Source: Hypomesus transpacificus (Eukaryota; Chordata; Actinopteri; Osmeriformes; Osmeridae). From it: a stretch of 64,000 nt of DNA. Below the pieces are notes generated by a model. The model saw nothing but the letters and a program-made list of their open reading frames with translations. It was not told the origin of the DNA and did not search any database. The first letter of the stretch is position 1, and each line of letters starts with the position of its first letter. The stretch spans positions 434,001 to 498,000 of the forward strand of contig NW_025813938.1 of the NCBI RefSeq assembly GCF_021917145.1. The letters run 5' to 3'. Positions 1 through 14,905 of the stretch are shown piece by piece. A program made the translations under genes and the position numbers.

Positions 1-2679
<2,679 letters not shown>

Positions 2680-3016
2680 CCCCGGGCCACCACACACACA
2701 AGAACTACAGCAAGCACAGCAGAAACAAGTACTTCTGATGAGAGGCATGAAGGAACGCTCCTTAACTCAATACCCGGACCTTCGCACTTCCAGACTGGTT
2801 GTGGAATCGTGAGGATGACACAAACCAGAGTGAACTTTTTTGTTGTTGTATTTTTTATAAAACCAATGATTTTTGTGATTCCATGGAAACCAATGAAGCC
2901 TGATATTAAAGGTAGGTTCATCCAGAGATCAACGCTCCTCTAAGATCTGTACATTTAGGACAGTTAACAATTAGCAGAACACTGCTTTATCATTTCAACC
3001 TTTTTGATTCTCTTTA

Positions 3017-3234
3017 CCACAGTTTTCCTGTTCTCCAGTTGGACCACAGCTCCACAGTTTTCCTGTTCTCCAGTTGGACCACAGCTCCACAGTTTTCCTG
3101 TTCTCCAGTTGGACCACAGCTCCACAGTTTTCCTGTTCTCCAGTTGGACCACAGCTCCACAGTTTTCCTGTTCTCCAGTTGGACCACAGCTCCACAGTTT
3201 TCCTGTTCTCCAGTTGGACCACAGCTCCACAGTT
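3017..3234. repeat. 35 bp minisatellite, about 6.2 copies
   Basis: Near-identical units built around TTTTCCTGTTCTCCAGTTGG then ACCACAGCTCCACAG. The unit length, not a multiple of 3, rotates the frame, yet no frame has a stop, so several shadow open frames appear on both strands. Confidence 0.95.
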
Positions 3235-4859
3235 TGATCAAATCACCCAGCTGAGGGAGAGGTGTGCGTGAGCAGGAATGTGTGCGAGCTGGATGGACTG
3301 AGGTGTGTGTACATGCACATGGGTTTACAAACAGGATCCTTGATCCTCCATTAAGCTTTCTGCTCTGCTAGTCAGGCCTGATGTACAGAACAAGCTGTGC
3401 TCTGCTAGTCAGGCCTGAACGACCTCCTCACAGGGAACCTGTGCATCAGAGGTCTTTTTCAGCTCACATCTGTAAATGGCCAGGAAGGTGCCTTTCTGCT
3501 GTTACCACCACATGGATCATATTTCACCTAGTCTCTCCTACTACAGTAGTCATGGTTCCGCATTTCTATAATCGTGCAGTCTGGTGACACCGAGAAAACT
3601 CTTTCAGACAGAGAAGAGCAGGGACGCGATACTTACTGTCACTTTGTGTGGTTTGAAGAGGAGCTGTTTAACTGGGTAGTGAAAGGTGTATATATGGACG
3701 GACACCTCGGTGCATAAAAAGTTTCAATGTACAAAGTTATTGCTCACCACGAACAATAGGGCACAGTAGCTGATCAGGTGTTTAAATATATTGAGTTCTC
3801 CCACTGTACATTTTCTTGTCAAAACCTATTTTGTCAAAGTGTTTGGCGTATTTAAATCAGAATTGGCCTGCTACAGGCTAAATCTGAACATGTAAACCTT
3901 CATTACCGGTTTAGCGGTTGATTTTAAAATCAGAAGTTTTTGAAATGTGTTTGGTTATAAAAAGAAACTTTTTTTCATTGTGCCAATCAAAGCAAATAAA
4001 ATATGTAATCTTCCACCAAAATGCAAAAATAATGCAGAATGAGATTTAGGGAGTTGTGAAGTAAGAGAAGTTAATACACAGTGATTATTTTATATCTTTT
4101 ATCTCTCATCCTACATATTAAGTTTAGATTATAAATGTGAATGTTGATTGTAAAAAACTGTTTGAATGATTCACATAACTGTACACCACTGTACATAGAA
4201 ATGTCACATGTAAGATTGAAAATACGTTGATAATTTTTCTTATTTCTAAATGACAAAATGCATTTGATCTCTCTTCCGAGTGTCTGGCTTAATAAAATGT
4301 TCTGTAGCGTGATGTCATGTTTGTCCCTGTTTCATTCCAGAATGTTCCTGTTTCATTCCAGAATGTTGTTGCTTTCAGGGCAAACTCCTTTAAAGAAGAC
4401 AGAAATCTAGGATGACAGGTGGGTATCAGAAACACAAACTGAAGCATATATAAAGGCTTAGTTAATAAATACTTTTTAAGAACATATTTAAAACATCACT
4501 AAAATCCCTGTTGTGTAATGACAAACACAATTGCTAATTGTTTATTTTTGATTAATAAGTAAATATATATGTATGCATATTGATGAAAATAACTATTTGG
4601 ACTCCTGCTCAGTACACTATACAGACACTATACTGCTTCTCGTTCCAGAATCATGATCATTAATGCAGAGTTCCTCTCCAAAGTGCTTCTCTGTGTGGAC
4701 TCTTCTGGGAAGGTTCCCAACACATTTTGGAACACTGATGCAGGATTTGCCTCAGGAGCCACTTTAGAGGACAGGCTCTCATGTCAGACAGGCTCTCATG
4801 TCAGACAGGCTCTCAGGTGGCGTTCGAACCAGAGTTATGGAAAACATGACATCCCAGAT

Positions 4860-5095
4860 GTACATGCTGGAGGAGGGAGGGGAGGGCTGTTAGACCAGAG
4901 AGAAGGGGGAAGGAGGGCTGTTAGACCAGCGAGAAGGGGGAGGGAGGGGGAGGGCTGTTAGACCAGAGAGGAGGGGGAGGGAGGGGGAGGGCTGTTAGAC
5001 CAGAGAGAAGGGGGAGGGAGGGGGAGGGCTGTTAGACCAGAGAGGAGGGGGAGGGAGGGGGAGGGCTGTTAGACCAGAGAGGAGGGGGAGGGCTG
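4860..5095. repeat. G-rich minisatellite with GGGCTGTTAGACCAG core
   Basis: Irregular tandem units (about 23 to 45 bp) of GGGCTGTTAGACCAGAGAG followed by variable (GGGGA)n. Two copies of TCTCATGTCAGACAGGC lie just upstream at about 4777-4812. Confidence 0.85.
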
Positions 5096-5610
5096 CACCA
5101 GATGACCTGGCCTACACAATCACCTGACCTTCACTCAAATTGAGATGGTTTGGCAGAGTGAGGGAAAAGCACAGTGCTCAGAATCCAGCCCTCCATCAGG
5201 CCGGTTGGAAATGCATCACAGCTGACTTATCATGAAGCTGGTTGAGGCTACATAGTTCTGAAAACAGTGAGAGGCTATATATAAAGAATATCAAATAGTT
5301 TTTTGGTAAGACTTTTGTGCAGTATATTACGTGAGATAGCTCATATGTTTGTCAGTGTAATCAGTGTGTCCTATTTAAATGAAAGTGGAAGTACAATCAG
5401 TGAGGAAAGGATCTTTCTATCTGAACTATGTATGCAAAAATGACTTCAGAACTAAAGGACATTTTCGTTTCCATCTATGTAGCTACGTTGCTTTTCCCCA
5501 GCGAGTGCACACTGTCCTATGCTGCACTGGGAAGCAGAATGAAACATTTCTGTTCTCAGATAAAGAAATAAACAGCAAATGAGAAGTGAAATACAATAGT
5601 AGCCTATGAG

Positions 5611-5697
5611 TGTTTCTGTTTGTATGGGTGTGTTTCTGTTTGTATGGGTGTGTTTCTGTTTGTATGGGTGTGTTTCTGTTTGTATGGGTGTGTTTCT
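5611..5697. repeat. 20 bp minisatellite, about 4.4 copies
   Basis: Direct repeats of TGTTTCTGTTTGTATGGGTG, essentially perfect. Confidence 0.93.
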
Positions 5698-7276
5698 GCA
5701 CATCTGTCCATCTGCCTGTTTACCTTGTTATCTCTCTTAGTCTCGCTTATTCTCTCTCTACCACTTTCATCTATCTGCCCATTTTAGCATTCCCTCTCAG
5801 GCTGTAGGTAAAACTATGCAAAACTCCATCACTCTGGTTTTGTCTCTGTTTTATCAGCTTGTTATGATAGTGAGAGAGCCAGGAGAGCTCTCAGGTCAAT
5901 GTGAAGAGGAGATAGCTGTTATTATGAGTGGACCAGTGGTCAGGGAGGGAAGTGGCCGCTTCAGAGAGTGGAGGCCGTGGATGTTTCTACTGACGGAATC
6001 GTACAAGTACTTGGGGGGAAAAGTGTCTCTAATTGAACAGGAGCTCTTCAGCTGAATCCTCCACCTGCTGCAGCATCAGATGGACTCTCCTGCTTTAAAG
6101 AGCACTTCTACCTGAAGAGGGCTTTTTCAAAGCTTTTAAGGGCCATTTTAACTTCTAAAACAAGTCTGTTTAGTTATTATCTTTACACTGTTCAGACTGA
6201 GTTTTACTGTCATTCTTTAAAACTGTCCAGCCTATATTCAAAGAATGTTTCAGGAAATCAATTTATTTAATACTAAAAATAACGAATTAAAAAAGCATAT
6301 TTTCTCTTTTGAAGTAGGCTCTATTGGATGCCAGAAATTGCTATGACAAATACAGTGTACATTTGTCAGTATTCTGAAATACATGTATTAGTATTCCTCA
6401 ATGAGCTCTTTTCCATTATCATTGACACAGTGATTACGTTAACTGTCATTTGAGGGGAAACATGTTTTCTTGACCTCGCACACTACCCGCAATGAAAACA
6501 GTTTTTTAATGAGTTCTGTTTCGACAGCTCCATTGGGCTGCACTTCAATGCTGCCATCTAGCGGTTCAATGTGAAAATCACAGGTGCGGTTCTCACTGTC
6601 AACCATCAGGGGGAACTACATAAGCTAATACGATCGTCCAGATCAACTCAATTGCAAAATATATTTTCACACGCAACACGACAGAAAACATGTTTTTTCC
6701 ACTTACACAGTGAACGGAGAGAAGAGGAGTGGGGGTGAGAACAGAGAATCGTCTAACAGAGTGAAGCATAGCAGAGTACAGTAGAGTACTACAGTACTCA
6801 ATGATGTCAATGAGTCAATAAACCTTCAAAATATATTTTTGTAATATTTAAAAACATATATATTTTTCAACCTTTCTAAACTTAATTTTTCCCACACATG
6901 AAGTGAAAGGAGAGGAGAGAGGAGGAAAGGGGAGAGGAGAAAAGAGACGCCTAGAACAGAGCACAGGCTCCAGGCTAGAGAACAGTACAGTATCCTCATT
7001 AGGTACTCATCAATGATGCAAAAAATACATAAATTCATCAACCTTTCTAATCTATTTTTTTTTAAATACATTTCAACCTTTCAAAACGTTGTAAAAAAAG
7101 AAAATCAGACTTCAACCTTTTTTTTAAACGTTATTCCATCATTTTCAGTCTCAGCTTTGTTGAGAATATAGGACAGCATGGTTCTAAAATACACAGGAAG
7201 GTTTCCTTCACTCAGATCAGTCGTTTGTCCCTGGTTATGTCATGTGGTCAGACGACATCACATCCTCCCTTCAGAG

Positions 7277-7286
7277 CATAAAAACC
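7277..7286 (+). promoter_or_regulatory. Possible TATA element of the granzyme gene
   Basis: CATAAAAACC lies about 180 bp before the granzyme start codon, in a position compatible with a short 5' UTR. Inference from position and sequence only; no transcription start is known. Confidence 0.3.
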
Positions 7287-7466
7287 AGATCAGAGAGACA
7301 AGCTCCTTAGTGACAAGCTCCTTAGTGATGGTGAAATATAGTAGATGAATTACAGTACGATATAGTTAGAATTAGCATCAGTGTAAAAATATTAGCAGCA
7401 TTAATGACAAGATCAGTGTAACTTTGCCTAGATATACTACATTGCATTACATCAAAGATAAATAGC

Positions 7467-8863
7467 ATGCTCCACTACGAAACTTTCGGTTTTGGGGTCT
7501 TTTCTGCTCTTCTCTGTCTGCGATTCGGTGAGTGTGTGTCTGTACCAGACAGAGTGTACATCCACTCCTGGGTGGTCTGTTTGTTGACCAGCCTGTTGTT
7601 CTCCTGCAGGTGACTGTGCAGAGATCATCGGAGGGCAGGAGGTGAAGCCTCACTCCCTGCCCCATATGGCTCTCCTGGAGAACAGCAAGGGGAAGCCTGC
7701 CTGTGGAGGAACTCTCATCCAGAAGAAGTGGGTCGTGACCGCAGCCCACTGCTCAGAGTACGTCCCAACCCGGCTGGAGCCAAGTGCTTCCTCTCGTAGC
7801 GCGCTGGAAGGAAATATTGAAAGCAAAATCAGCGTGACTCAGATCACATCTGACTGTTTCGCCGTTATTGAAAATGCACGGTTTGACTGTAGCAGATTAA
7901 ATACAGGAGTATGTGTTATAATTTTGACAATAATCACCTTCACATTCAAAGTCGATGTCATTAAGAGCGTCGGTTGTCTGTCCGTCCTCCAGCATTAAGA
8001 AGGTGCTTCTCGGGGTTCATTCTGTGAACAAGGAGGAGAAGAATTCCCGGCAGGTCAGGAAGGTCACCAAGCGAGTTGCTCATCCGTGCTACGACAGCAC
8101 TGAAAAAGTCAACGACATCATGCTTCTGAAGGTAAGAACAGTAGAATATGTGATATCTAGTGTTTTTCACCCGAAGATAGGAGCGAACATCCCTCTTCTT
8201 TACTGCAAAGGAATAATTCTGTGTTAGAAAGTCCAACCTTAGTTGAAAAACAGTGTCATGTCTGATCATGTTTCATGAAGAAAGGGAAAATAAACATATC
8301 TGACTTGTTTTCCTCAGCTGGATAGGCCAGTGAAGGAGACCTCGTTTGTTAAATCCCTGCCATTGCCAAGTCCTGTGTCAGATGTTCCTACTGGCACAGC
8401 CTGCCTGGTAGCAGGATGGGGAGCGACCAAGAACCAGGGAGGCATGTCTGCCGTTCTGAGATCAGTAAACGTTACCATCATCGACAGGATGAAGTGTAAC
8501 TCGCCAGGCTTCTACAACTTCAACCCTGTCATCACCAACAGCATGCTGTGTGCTGGTTCTGTGAGCAAAGACACTGCAGATTCCTGTCAGGTAACTAAAC
8601 ACATCAAATTACATTGTGCAAGTCAACCATTTGTGAATATAACATTTGTGTACTCAAATAGTGATTTTGTGTGTGAGAGAGACAAAGGAAATGTTGCTGT
8701 GCTTGATGTGTTCCAGGGTGATTCTGGAGGCCCTCTGGTGTGTGGAGGGAAGATAGGGGGGGTCACATCCTTTGGTCATAAATGTGGGATCAAAACAAAA
8801 CCTGGAGTTTACACTTTTCTTTCAGAAAAATACTTAGACTGGATCAAAAAGACTATAAAGTGA
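7467..8863 (+). CDS. gzma: Granzyme A/K-like secreted serine protease (trypsin fold)
   Basis: A chymotrypsin-family protease of cytotoxic-lymphocyte granule type. Exons 7467-7527, 7610-7757, 7993-8131, 8318-8590 and 8717-8863 give 255 residues, a usual granzyme size, with the standard five-exon layout and phases. A hydrophobic signal peptide spans about residues 1-20, followed by a short Ala-Glu pro-dipeptide before the mature end [11 protein letters not shown], as in granzymes activated by cathepsin C. The catalytic triad is His67 (TAAHC), Asp111 (NDIMLLK) and Ser210 (GDSGGP). Asp204 sits at chymotrypsin position 189, with glycines at the 216 and 226 positions, which predicts cleavage after Lys/Arg. 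'NVTIIDR', 'YNFNPVI' and 'GVTSFG' are closest to granzyme A, but a granzyme K name is possible. The poly(A) signal AATAAA is at 8885-8890. The gene looks intact. Confidence 0.92.
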
Positions 8864-8884
8864 CTTATTTGAGCCTACGTGAAA

Positions 8885-8890
8885 AATAAA
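8885..8890 (+). terminator. Poly(A) signal of the granzyme gene
   Basis: Canonical AATAAA 22 bp after the stop codon; further AATAAA-like copies lie near 8943 and 8959. Confidence 0.7.
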
Positions 8891-9299
8891 GACAAATGTT
8901 TAGATGTTTACTAAATGTTTTGATTGATATAATGGAGTCTTAATAAATGAAAAAGTGTAATAAAAGTGCTTGCACAAAAATTGCACAAAAGAAATGATTC
9001 TAAACAATTATTTTACATACATGTCTTCTGATGAACACCCAAAAGAAAAAAGGCACGTTTGTGTGAACCGGAAAAGTTTCGCTTCTCAGATGAAAGAAGA
9101 TCATCTCAGATCCTCTGTCATCTGAGAGACCACAGCATTCACCACTTCCTGGACCTCAGACGTCTGACAGATGCAGTTTAAACTGCTCTTCAGTTACATA
9201 ACAGGCTACAAAATGTCAGGCTTCTAACCAATACAAAACCAACCTCACATGAATTACATCCCCTAGAACATATTCTCTCAACTTGAAAATACTGTAAAA
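8891..9299. other. Intergenic, nothing recognised
   Basis: Unique AT-rich sequence after the granzyme 3' end. No open frame, repeat or promoter motif could be supported. Confidence 0.5.
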
Positions 9300-10378
9300 A
9301 GGGCTCAGGGCTCTTCCTCAGTAGCCTGGCTGCCAGCCCAACTTCTCCCCGCCCAAAAGAAATTTGTTCGGGAAATTGGGTCTGGAGGGTCTCGTATTGG
9401 GGACCAACTACAGAGAACCAGAATCTGGGCGAACCAATGAAATTGCCAGGGCGGGCTTTATACGATGATGGACAATAATCAAGGCATTTGTCGATGGAAA
9501 ATATGTTTTTGCCGTCCTTCCTACGGGATTCGGTAAAAGTTTAATTTATCAGCTGGCCCCGATGGAGTTGTAATCCTAAACGGAGAACTTCGTATATGCA
9601 TTGCCCTTTATTGTTTCGCTCAAAAAGGTTGACCGTGTGAACAAGTACTCTCCCTACCCTTAAATTAATTTTACAACACCGGCAAAAAACGTTTGTATTC
9701 ATTCTTCAAGCATACTTCAAGTCTGCTTGTAGTTTAGTTCTGTTGACAACAACTATGCGGTGCTTAACATACGTCACATACTCTGTTGCTCTGATTGGTT
9801 GTAGATCTATCCAATTGAGCGAAGAGGCATTTGTTTTCCAGGCTCGTTTGAAACACGCCCTGTAGTCAAAGCCCAACGGAGAGTTCTCAGACTCATATTC
9901 TGACTAGAATTATGAGTATGACAACGTCAGGCTACTTCCTCAGGCCTCTTCCTCTTCCTCAGACTCTTCCTCTTCCTCAGGCCTCTTCCTCAGGCCTCTT
10001 CCTCTTCCTCAGACTCTTCCTCTTCCTCAGGCCTCTTCCTCTTCCTCAGGCCTCTTCCTCTTCCTCAGGCCTCTTCCTCAGGCCTCTTCCTCTTCCTCAG
10101 ACTCTTCCTCTTCCTCAGGCCTCTTCCTCTTCCTCAGGGCTCTTCCTCAGGCCTCTTCCTCTTCCTCAGACTCTTCCTCTTCCTCAGGCCTCAGGGCTCT
10201 TCCTCAGACTCTTCCTCTTCCTCAGGCCTCTTCCTCTTCCTCAGGGCTCTTCCTCAGGCCTCTTCCTCTTCCTCAGACTCTTCCTCTTCCTCAGGCCTCT
10301 TCCTCAGACTCTTCCTCTTCCTCAGGCCTCTTCCTCTTCCTCAGTGCTCTTCCTCAGACTCTTCCTCTTCCTCTGGCT
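9300..10378. repeat. CTTCCTC-type minisatellite interrupted by a transposon
   Basis: Irregular array of CTCTTCCTCTTCCTCAGG, ACTCTTCCTCTTCCTCAGG and GGGCTCTTCCTCAGG units, dense from 9937 to 10378. The first unit (CTCAGGGCTCTTCCTC, 9304-9319) lies 617 bp upstream, separated by the element 9320-9936. The 160-residue plus-strand open frame across it is repeat-encoded. Confidence 0.85.
9320..9936. mobile_element. Non-autonomous DNA transposon with a RecQ-like helicase fragment
   Basis: A 617 bp element bounded by short inverted repeats AGTAGCCTG (9320-9328) and CAGGCTACT (9928-9936). TCCTC directly flanks both ends, a possible 5 bp target duplication, although the repetitive host sequence makes this ambiguous. 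Internally, 9481-9576 reads in one frame as a superfamily 2 helicase motif I (VFAVLPTGFGKSLIYQL) before a stop. This resembles the RecQ-like helicase genes carried by some fish repeats. The remaining helicase motifs are absent, so this is a deleted relic. The superfamily is not assigned. Confidence 0.6.
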
Positions 10379-12022
10379 GTGTTCTCTGAGGTGATCGTGT
10401 TTTTAGATTTCAAATCCAGTTGGACTTGTTTCGAGTATAAATGGCTCATCTAGTGACTTAATTTAAGTAAATGACACGTTATTTTAAGAAATCTTATCAA
10501 GTGAAATTCACTTACTGCAATGGCAGCAACATTTACTTTCTTTTAAGCTTAAGAAAGCTGATAAATAATATTGCAAGTGATAATATTGCAATTTGATAGG
10601 ACATGTGTGCAGTGAGCAATAAGGCTGACACAAAGTATGGGAACATTCTGCCTTTTTGAGAAGCCTTCCCCTCCGTCTGTGTACCTGCATCTTTAGAACA
10701 GGAACAACTGGTTTGCAGAAAAGCTGACATGATGAAACTGACCGCTTTAACCGCAGCCTCTTAAGAAATACGTGTGGCTTTGTCATTCTGAGAGGGGAGG
10801 AAGCCCTGGGACACATTACTGGCAGCTGGTGCCTCGGGGGGGCTTCTGAGGAAGCTGTTGGAAGGGCCTGACTCAGCGTGAGACAGGGGGGTGACAGGGG
10901 CTGTTTCCACTGAATTACATCATCCCTCCCTACCCTTACTCAGTCATCAGACGGGTTGTGATGTGGAACCTCCCAGTTCAGATCTCAGACCACAGTTGTC
11001 AAACCTATAAGTTTTGATTCTGTTCCCCCTTATGACACAACATCTTTATCTTGTAAACCACTCAGTGCTCAGACCTCTAACCCCCCCCCTCCCTCCACAC
11101 ACACACACAAGTATGCAGACTTTCAGCCTTCAGGATGGACCTGACGTTTCTAAGAAGAGCCTCCAGAGCCTACTGAACGTTGCAGGGTTTTCACCAGCGC
11201 TCATCTCCTTAACTCACGGCCCAAAAATGTGAATTGTCGCTTGTAAACGTTTCACATACTTCAGCCACAGCCTCCACACTCCGAGGACCTCCTGGCATCT
11301 ACAGACATGAGCTGTAAAGGATGTAACATTTGATGGGTCTATGAAAGTATTGCTAATGTGTTGTAATGGCAAGTACAAGCTTGAAACATCAATGGCCAAG
11401 GCTAAATCTGTCCCAGACTTTAGATGCTTTCATCTCACTCCACCCTGTTGTTAAGAGTCTCTTTGCGGTGAGGGGTGAGAGTGGTGAGCAATCTGATCTA
11501 AGTGTGGACGAGATTCCTTTGTGTGGAGTCTATTCTAAGTTCTGTTGACCTTTACTCTGCAAATTCCTCCCTGCTTACACAACATTGTTTCTCTTTCAGT
11601 GTGTGTGTGTGTGTTAGTATACACCAGCAGGTGTGTTAGTGACAGGGCATTGACGGGCAATGCCCACACAAATGGAATGCTGTGCCCCCTCAAAAAAATG
11701 TTTTGTTAAAGTATAAATAAGAAATACTGGCATTGGCTATAAATTAAATATAAGATGGCTACACTTTCCCGCAGAATATGTAGGTCTGCTCTTATTTGGA
11801 CTCTCATGCATGCTTTGTAAATGTGTGCCCCCCTTGTGAAAAAAATGCCAACCCATTTAATTCGTTCTGGAGCCAAGTCTGGTTAGTGAGTTTTGGTGTG
11901 GGTGGAGTGGAGCATGGAGGGGGGGTGGGGGGGGGGGGGGGGTTACCTGGTCATTGTGTTCTAATAATAGCCCGGGCACTCCCCAGCGATTCTGCCAGTA
12001 CAAACACTGTTACTCGGCCACA
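10379..12022. other. Intergenic, no gene recognised
   Basis: Unique sequence with a C-run/CA microsatellite near 11080-11108 and a G-rich run at 11919-11942. Open frames of 60 to 100 codons here lack recognisable motifs and splice context. Confidence 0.5.
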
Positions 12023-12029
12023 GACGTCA
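12023..12029 (+). promoter_or_regulatory. CRE-like site (GACGTCA)
   Basis: GACGTCA matches seven of eight bases of the CREB/ATF palindrome and lies 28 bp before a strong-context ATG. It suggests a promoter only in combination with the candidate exon that follows. Confidence 0.3.
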
Positions 12030-12056
12030 CTGCGCTTTTCTAAACAGCCCGACACC

Positions 12057-12702
12057 ATGGCAACAGAGGTTTCGGAGTCAATGGGAGAAATCCCGAACAA
12101 AGGTAAATAAAGGGTGGTGTCCTCACTTATCCAGCCTCCGACAGAGCCCGTTTCCATATTCTTTCCCCAGTCTCTGTGTCACCAGAGCCATGTCTCTAAA
12201 TTCTTAGACCCGATAACCACATAGTTAATGCTAACAGTAATAAGTTGAGTCAAGCTTGCCACTTGAGAGAAAGATGAGCTATTTGGTCGTAATTCGGTTC
12301 TCCTGTGCAAAAATAGAGATAGCCTGTGCAAAAATTGAGATAGCCTAAAGGAAAAATATTTAATGGGATGTGTTGAAATCGACCGGGCAGATGTGTAAAA
12401 TATTTTGCCAGTGGCGGGGTATTTAAAACGTGACTTGATGTGCCAAAGGGCTTTAGATCAGTTGTGACTCAACGGAGATATTAGCAATAGTTTTGGTGAA
12501 TTAGCATGCTACAGTAATGCAGACGGAACCATAACTTTCTGCCACGTCTGTAGGCCTATTATCGATTATGTTACAAGGTTTACCTTTGTGATGTCAAGAG
12601 TTGATGGCCTCTTAATTATTCTCATCGCTTCCTCCTCTCTGTTCTGCAGCTGCTGCAGTGGGAGCCAGTCAGAGGAGAATGCGTTCACAGAGGGGAATGT
12701 AA
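12057..12702 (+). CDS. Candidate small two-exon gene of unknown function
   Basis: Not recognised. ATG at 12057 has an optimal context (ACCATGG). The frame MATEVSESMGEIPNK runs to a GTAAAT donor after 12102. A good acceptor (pyrimidine tract, CTGCAG) at 12648-12649 joins in phase to 12650-12702, ending AAAVGASQRRMRSQRGM stop, for 32 residues in all. Alternatively the second exon could splice out at the GTAAAC at 12699. Upstream sequence is CpG-containing with a CRE-like site. No homologue is known to me. It could equally be the first coding exon of a larger or non-coding transcript. Confidence 0.3.
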
Positions 12703-13628
12703 ACATACAACCATGCAAATAGATCTCTCTCTCACGCGCGCAGCACACACACACACACATATTTACATTCTGTGCACACACATAATGTACAACTGCCACA
12801 CACACACACACACACACTGTCAGTGCACAAGCTTTAACTTAACACTGAGAGACTTTATTGGTGACTTAAAATATATTCCCTTTTAAAGGGTTAGAACATC
12901 ACTCTGACCTAAGTGACAATGACTAGTGCAATAAATAACTTACATTAGCTACAGTCCAAGACGGTAAACATAGCAGTCTAACAATAATATTATCAAATGA
13001 AGGAACAAGGGAATTTCTCAATAAATAAAAACAATCAAATAAATAACATTGTACAGCAGTTCTACAGTGTTCTCTGTTCTGTGGACGGGTCCATGTGCCC
13101 CTTTGTCTTCCTGACGTAATTCATTGCGACGTAATTCAACAGCGCTGAGGTTCTATGGTAGCAGAGAGAGAGAAAGAGGGAGAGAGAGAGGAGGCCGTGG
13201 TTAGTTGCCATGTGCTGAATCTGCTACAGAAAACTTTGAAAACCCAGAACGCTTCAAATTGAAAACAAAAGCGATCGCATACGGGATCTGTAGGATTATT
13301 GTTTCCACTGAAAGGATCATCAACCTTGGTTCATTTCCTGCCTTCCCCAACTACTTTCACAACAGTAGCTTTGCTGCAAGGCTTGAGGAGCATTATAAGA
13401 TTGAATCCTCAGGTGTTGTAACTGTTTATGAGTTAGGCGGGCATTCCAGAAAAGGGCAGGGATATTACCTGAGAAACGAGTATGATCACAATGCTGTGTG
13501 GCAGCATTGTGTGTGTTTTAACTCCCATTCATGTGAGGGGGTTCCCTCACTCTAACCCCTGCAGCAGATCTGACACATACTAAAATGTAGAAAATTGTCT
13601 TCTCGTCCTCTTTAGGATTGTAAAGGTT
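12703..13628. other. Intergenic, microsatellite and unique sequence
   Basis: CA microsatellites at about 12745-12817 and a GA-rich tract at 13163-13192. A 116-codon open frame at 13205-13555 shows no known domain and is not called. Confidence 0.45.
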
Positions 13629-13633
13629 GTAAC

Positions 13634-13845
13634 ATACAGTGCATTCTAAGAGTTTTACAGCCTTATTTAAAAACATATTTTCTCCCTTATCCACCTACTC
13701 TGTCCATAACCCATAATGACAATAATGACAAAGCAAGTATTTGAATTAATCAGTAGTCAGACCAATTGTCTGTGATGCTCTAAACTTGTCCTCTTGTGAC
13801 TCCTATTTCCATCGGTCTTGAGATGTTTCTCTCTGTAATATTCAT
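13634..13845. mobile_element. Degraded, internally deleted Tc1/mariner transposon
   Basis: ACAGTGCATTCTAAGAG, TTTACAGCCTTATTTAAAA and ATAACCCATAATGACA match the terminal region of the fish Tc1 family whose ends read CAGTGCATTCGGAAAGTATT. The part near 13800-13835 (TTTCCATCGGTCTTGAGATGT) matches that family's other inner end. The transposase gene is missing. Confidence 0.6.
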
Positions 13846-14089
13846 ATGTGTAAACATACTGAATTATAATTGGATGCATTTTACAGCCGTATCATACTGT
13901 GCTATGATTGGTTAAGACCACCCAGGTGGTTTGGTCATGGTCAGTTGATCATGGTTGGAGATACGTGAACATGCAAGTTGTAGCTAGCTAATAAAGAGCT
14001 ACATTAAAAAATAACCTGTAGTACTGCATTTTATCATTTTGTCAAAAGCGTGCAAAACAAGACACTCTCCAGACAAGATAAGTGAAGGT

Positions 14090-14645
14090 GCTGTAATGGT
14101 ATTGACATAGTTACAATATCTATGTTTCTTTATGCGGTAAAAAGTAAGTTCCTTTGTTATAGACAGTCGAATGTAAGAAACTGAGGCTCTGTGGTATGGT
14201 TAACTCTGTAGGACACTCAGCTTGTCTTAAGGTATTTATGGTGTTGTTTTATGATACCTAACTAAGAGCCAGAGGGTCTTAGTTGGGTCTGGGGGTTGGG
14301 GAGATGGTTATCAGTTGAGTGAGCTGACCTAACCTTTGGGCCAAGGAGATGGCCAAGTCTCTAGAACCGTGGGACACTTGGTATGTCAAACTGTCACTGA
14401 GCAGTGCTGACCAATCACAGAGACCGCTATATTGATGGATTGACCATCAGAAGAACCATTTGTTCTAAGTTTATATAAGGCAGGGTTTTAGGGTTGTTCT
14501 TCATCACTTTTACGAACGATCTGTGTGGATGGCACCTCCTTCGTTAATGACTGATCAGCAAAGCTTTGTTTAATCTTATGTAATTGTATAATCTAAATAA
14601 ATTGTATTGAAACCACATCTCTTGATAATTCAGATCTACACAGTG
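14090..14645 (+). mobile_element. Possible solo LTR of an old endogenous retroelement
   Basis: A TATA box (TATATAAGG, about 14471-14479) is followed by AATAAA (14597-14602) and an end resembling ...TCTACA, an arrangement typical of U3-R-U5. No gag, pol or env sequence is present, the exact edges are not defined, and no clear target duplication was found. Confidence 0.35.
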
Positions 14646-14731
14646 CCACTTGAATTCTTCCATTTCAGTGCACACCTGTATGTGTATGTCTCATCATAGT
14701 TAGGAGAACCGGCTTCTCACTATATACATGT

Positions 14732-14740
14732 GTGTGTTTT

Positions 14741-14791
<51 letters not shown>

Positions 14792-14828
14792 GGGGGGGGG
14801 GATTATGGTTTAGGGTTAGGAGGACAAG

Positions 14829-14905
<77 letters not shown>

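Larger units (their letters stand above)
2680..7266. other. Intergenic stretch between tle and the granzyme gene
   Basis: No coding exon recognised. It holds the tle 3' UTR (to about 2910), AT-rich unique sequence at 3650-4650 and 6060-7260, and three tandem repeats listed separately. Short open frames, for example 5816-6055, show no family signature. Confidence 0.6.

Noticed and set aside
13205..13555. 116-codon open frame
   Set aside because: No known domain, no clear splice or promoter context, mixed composition like its surroundings.
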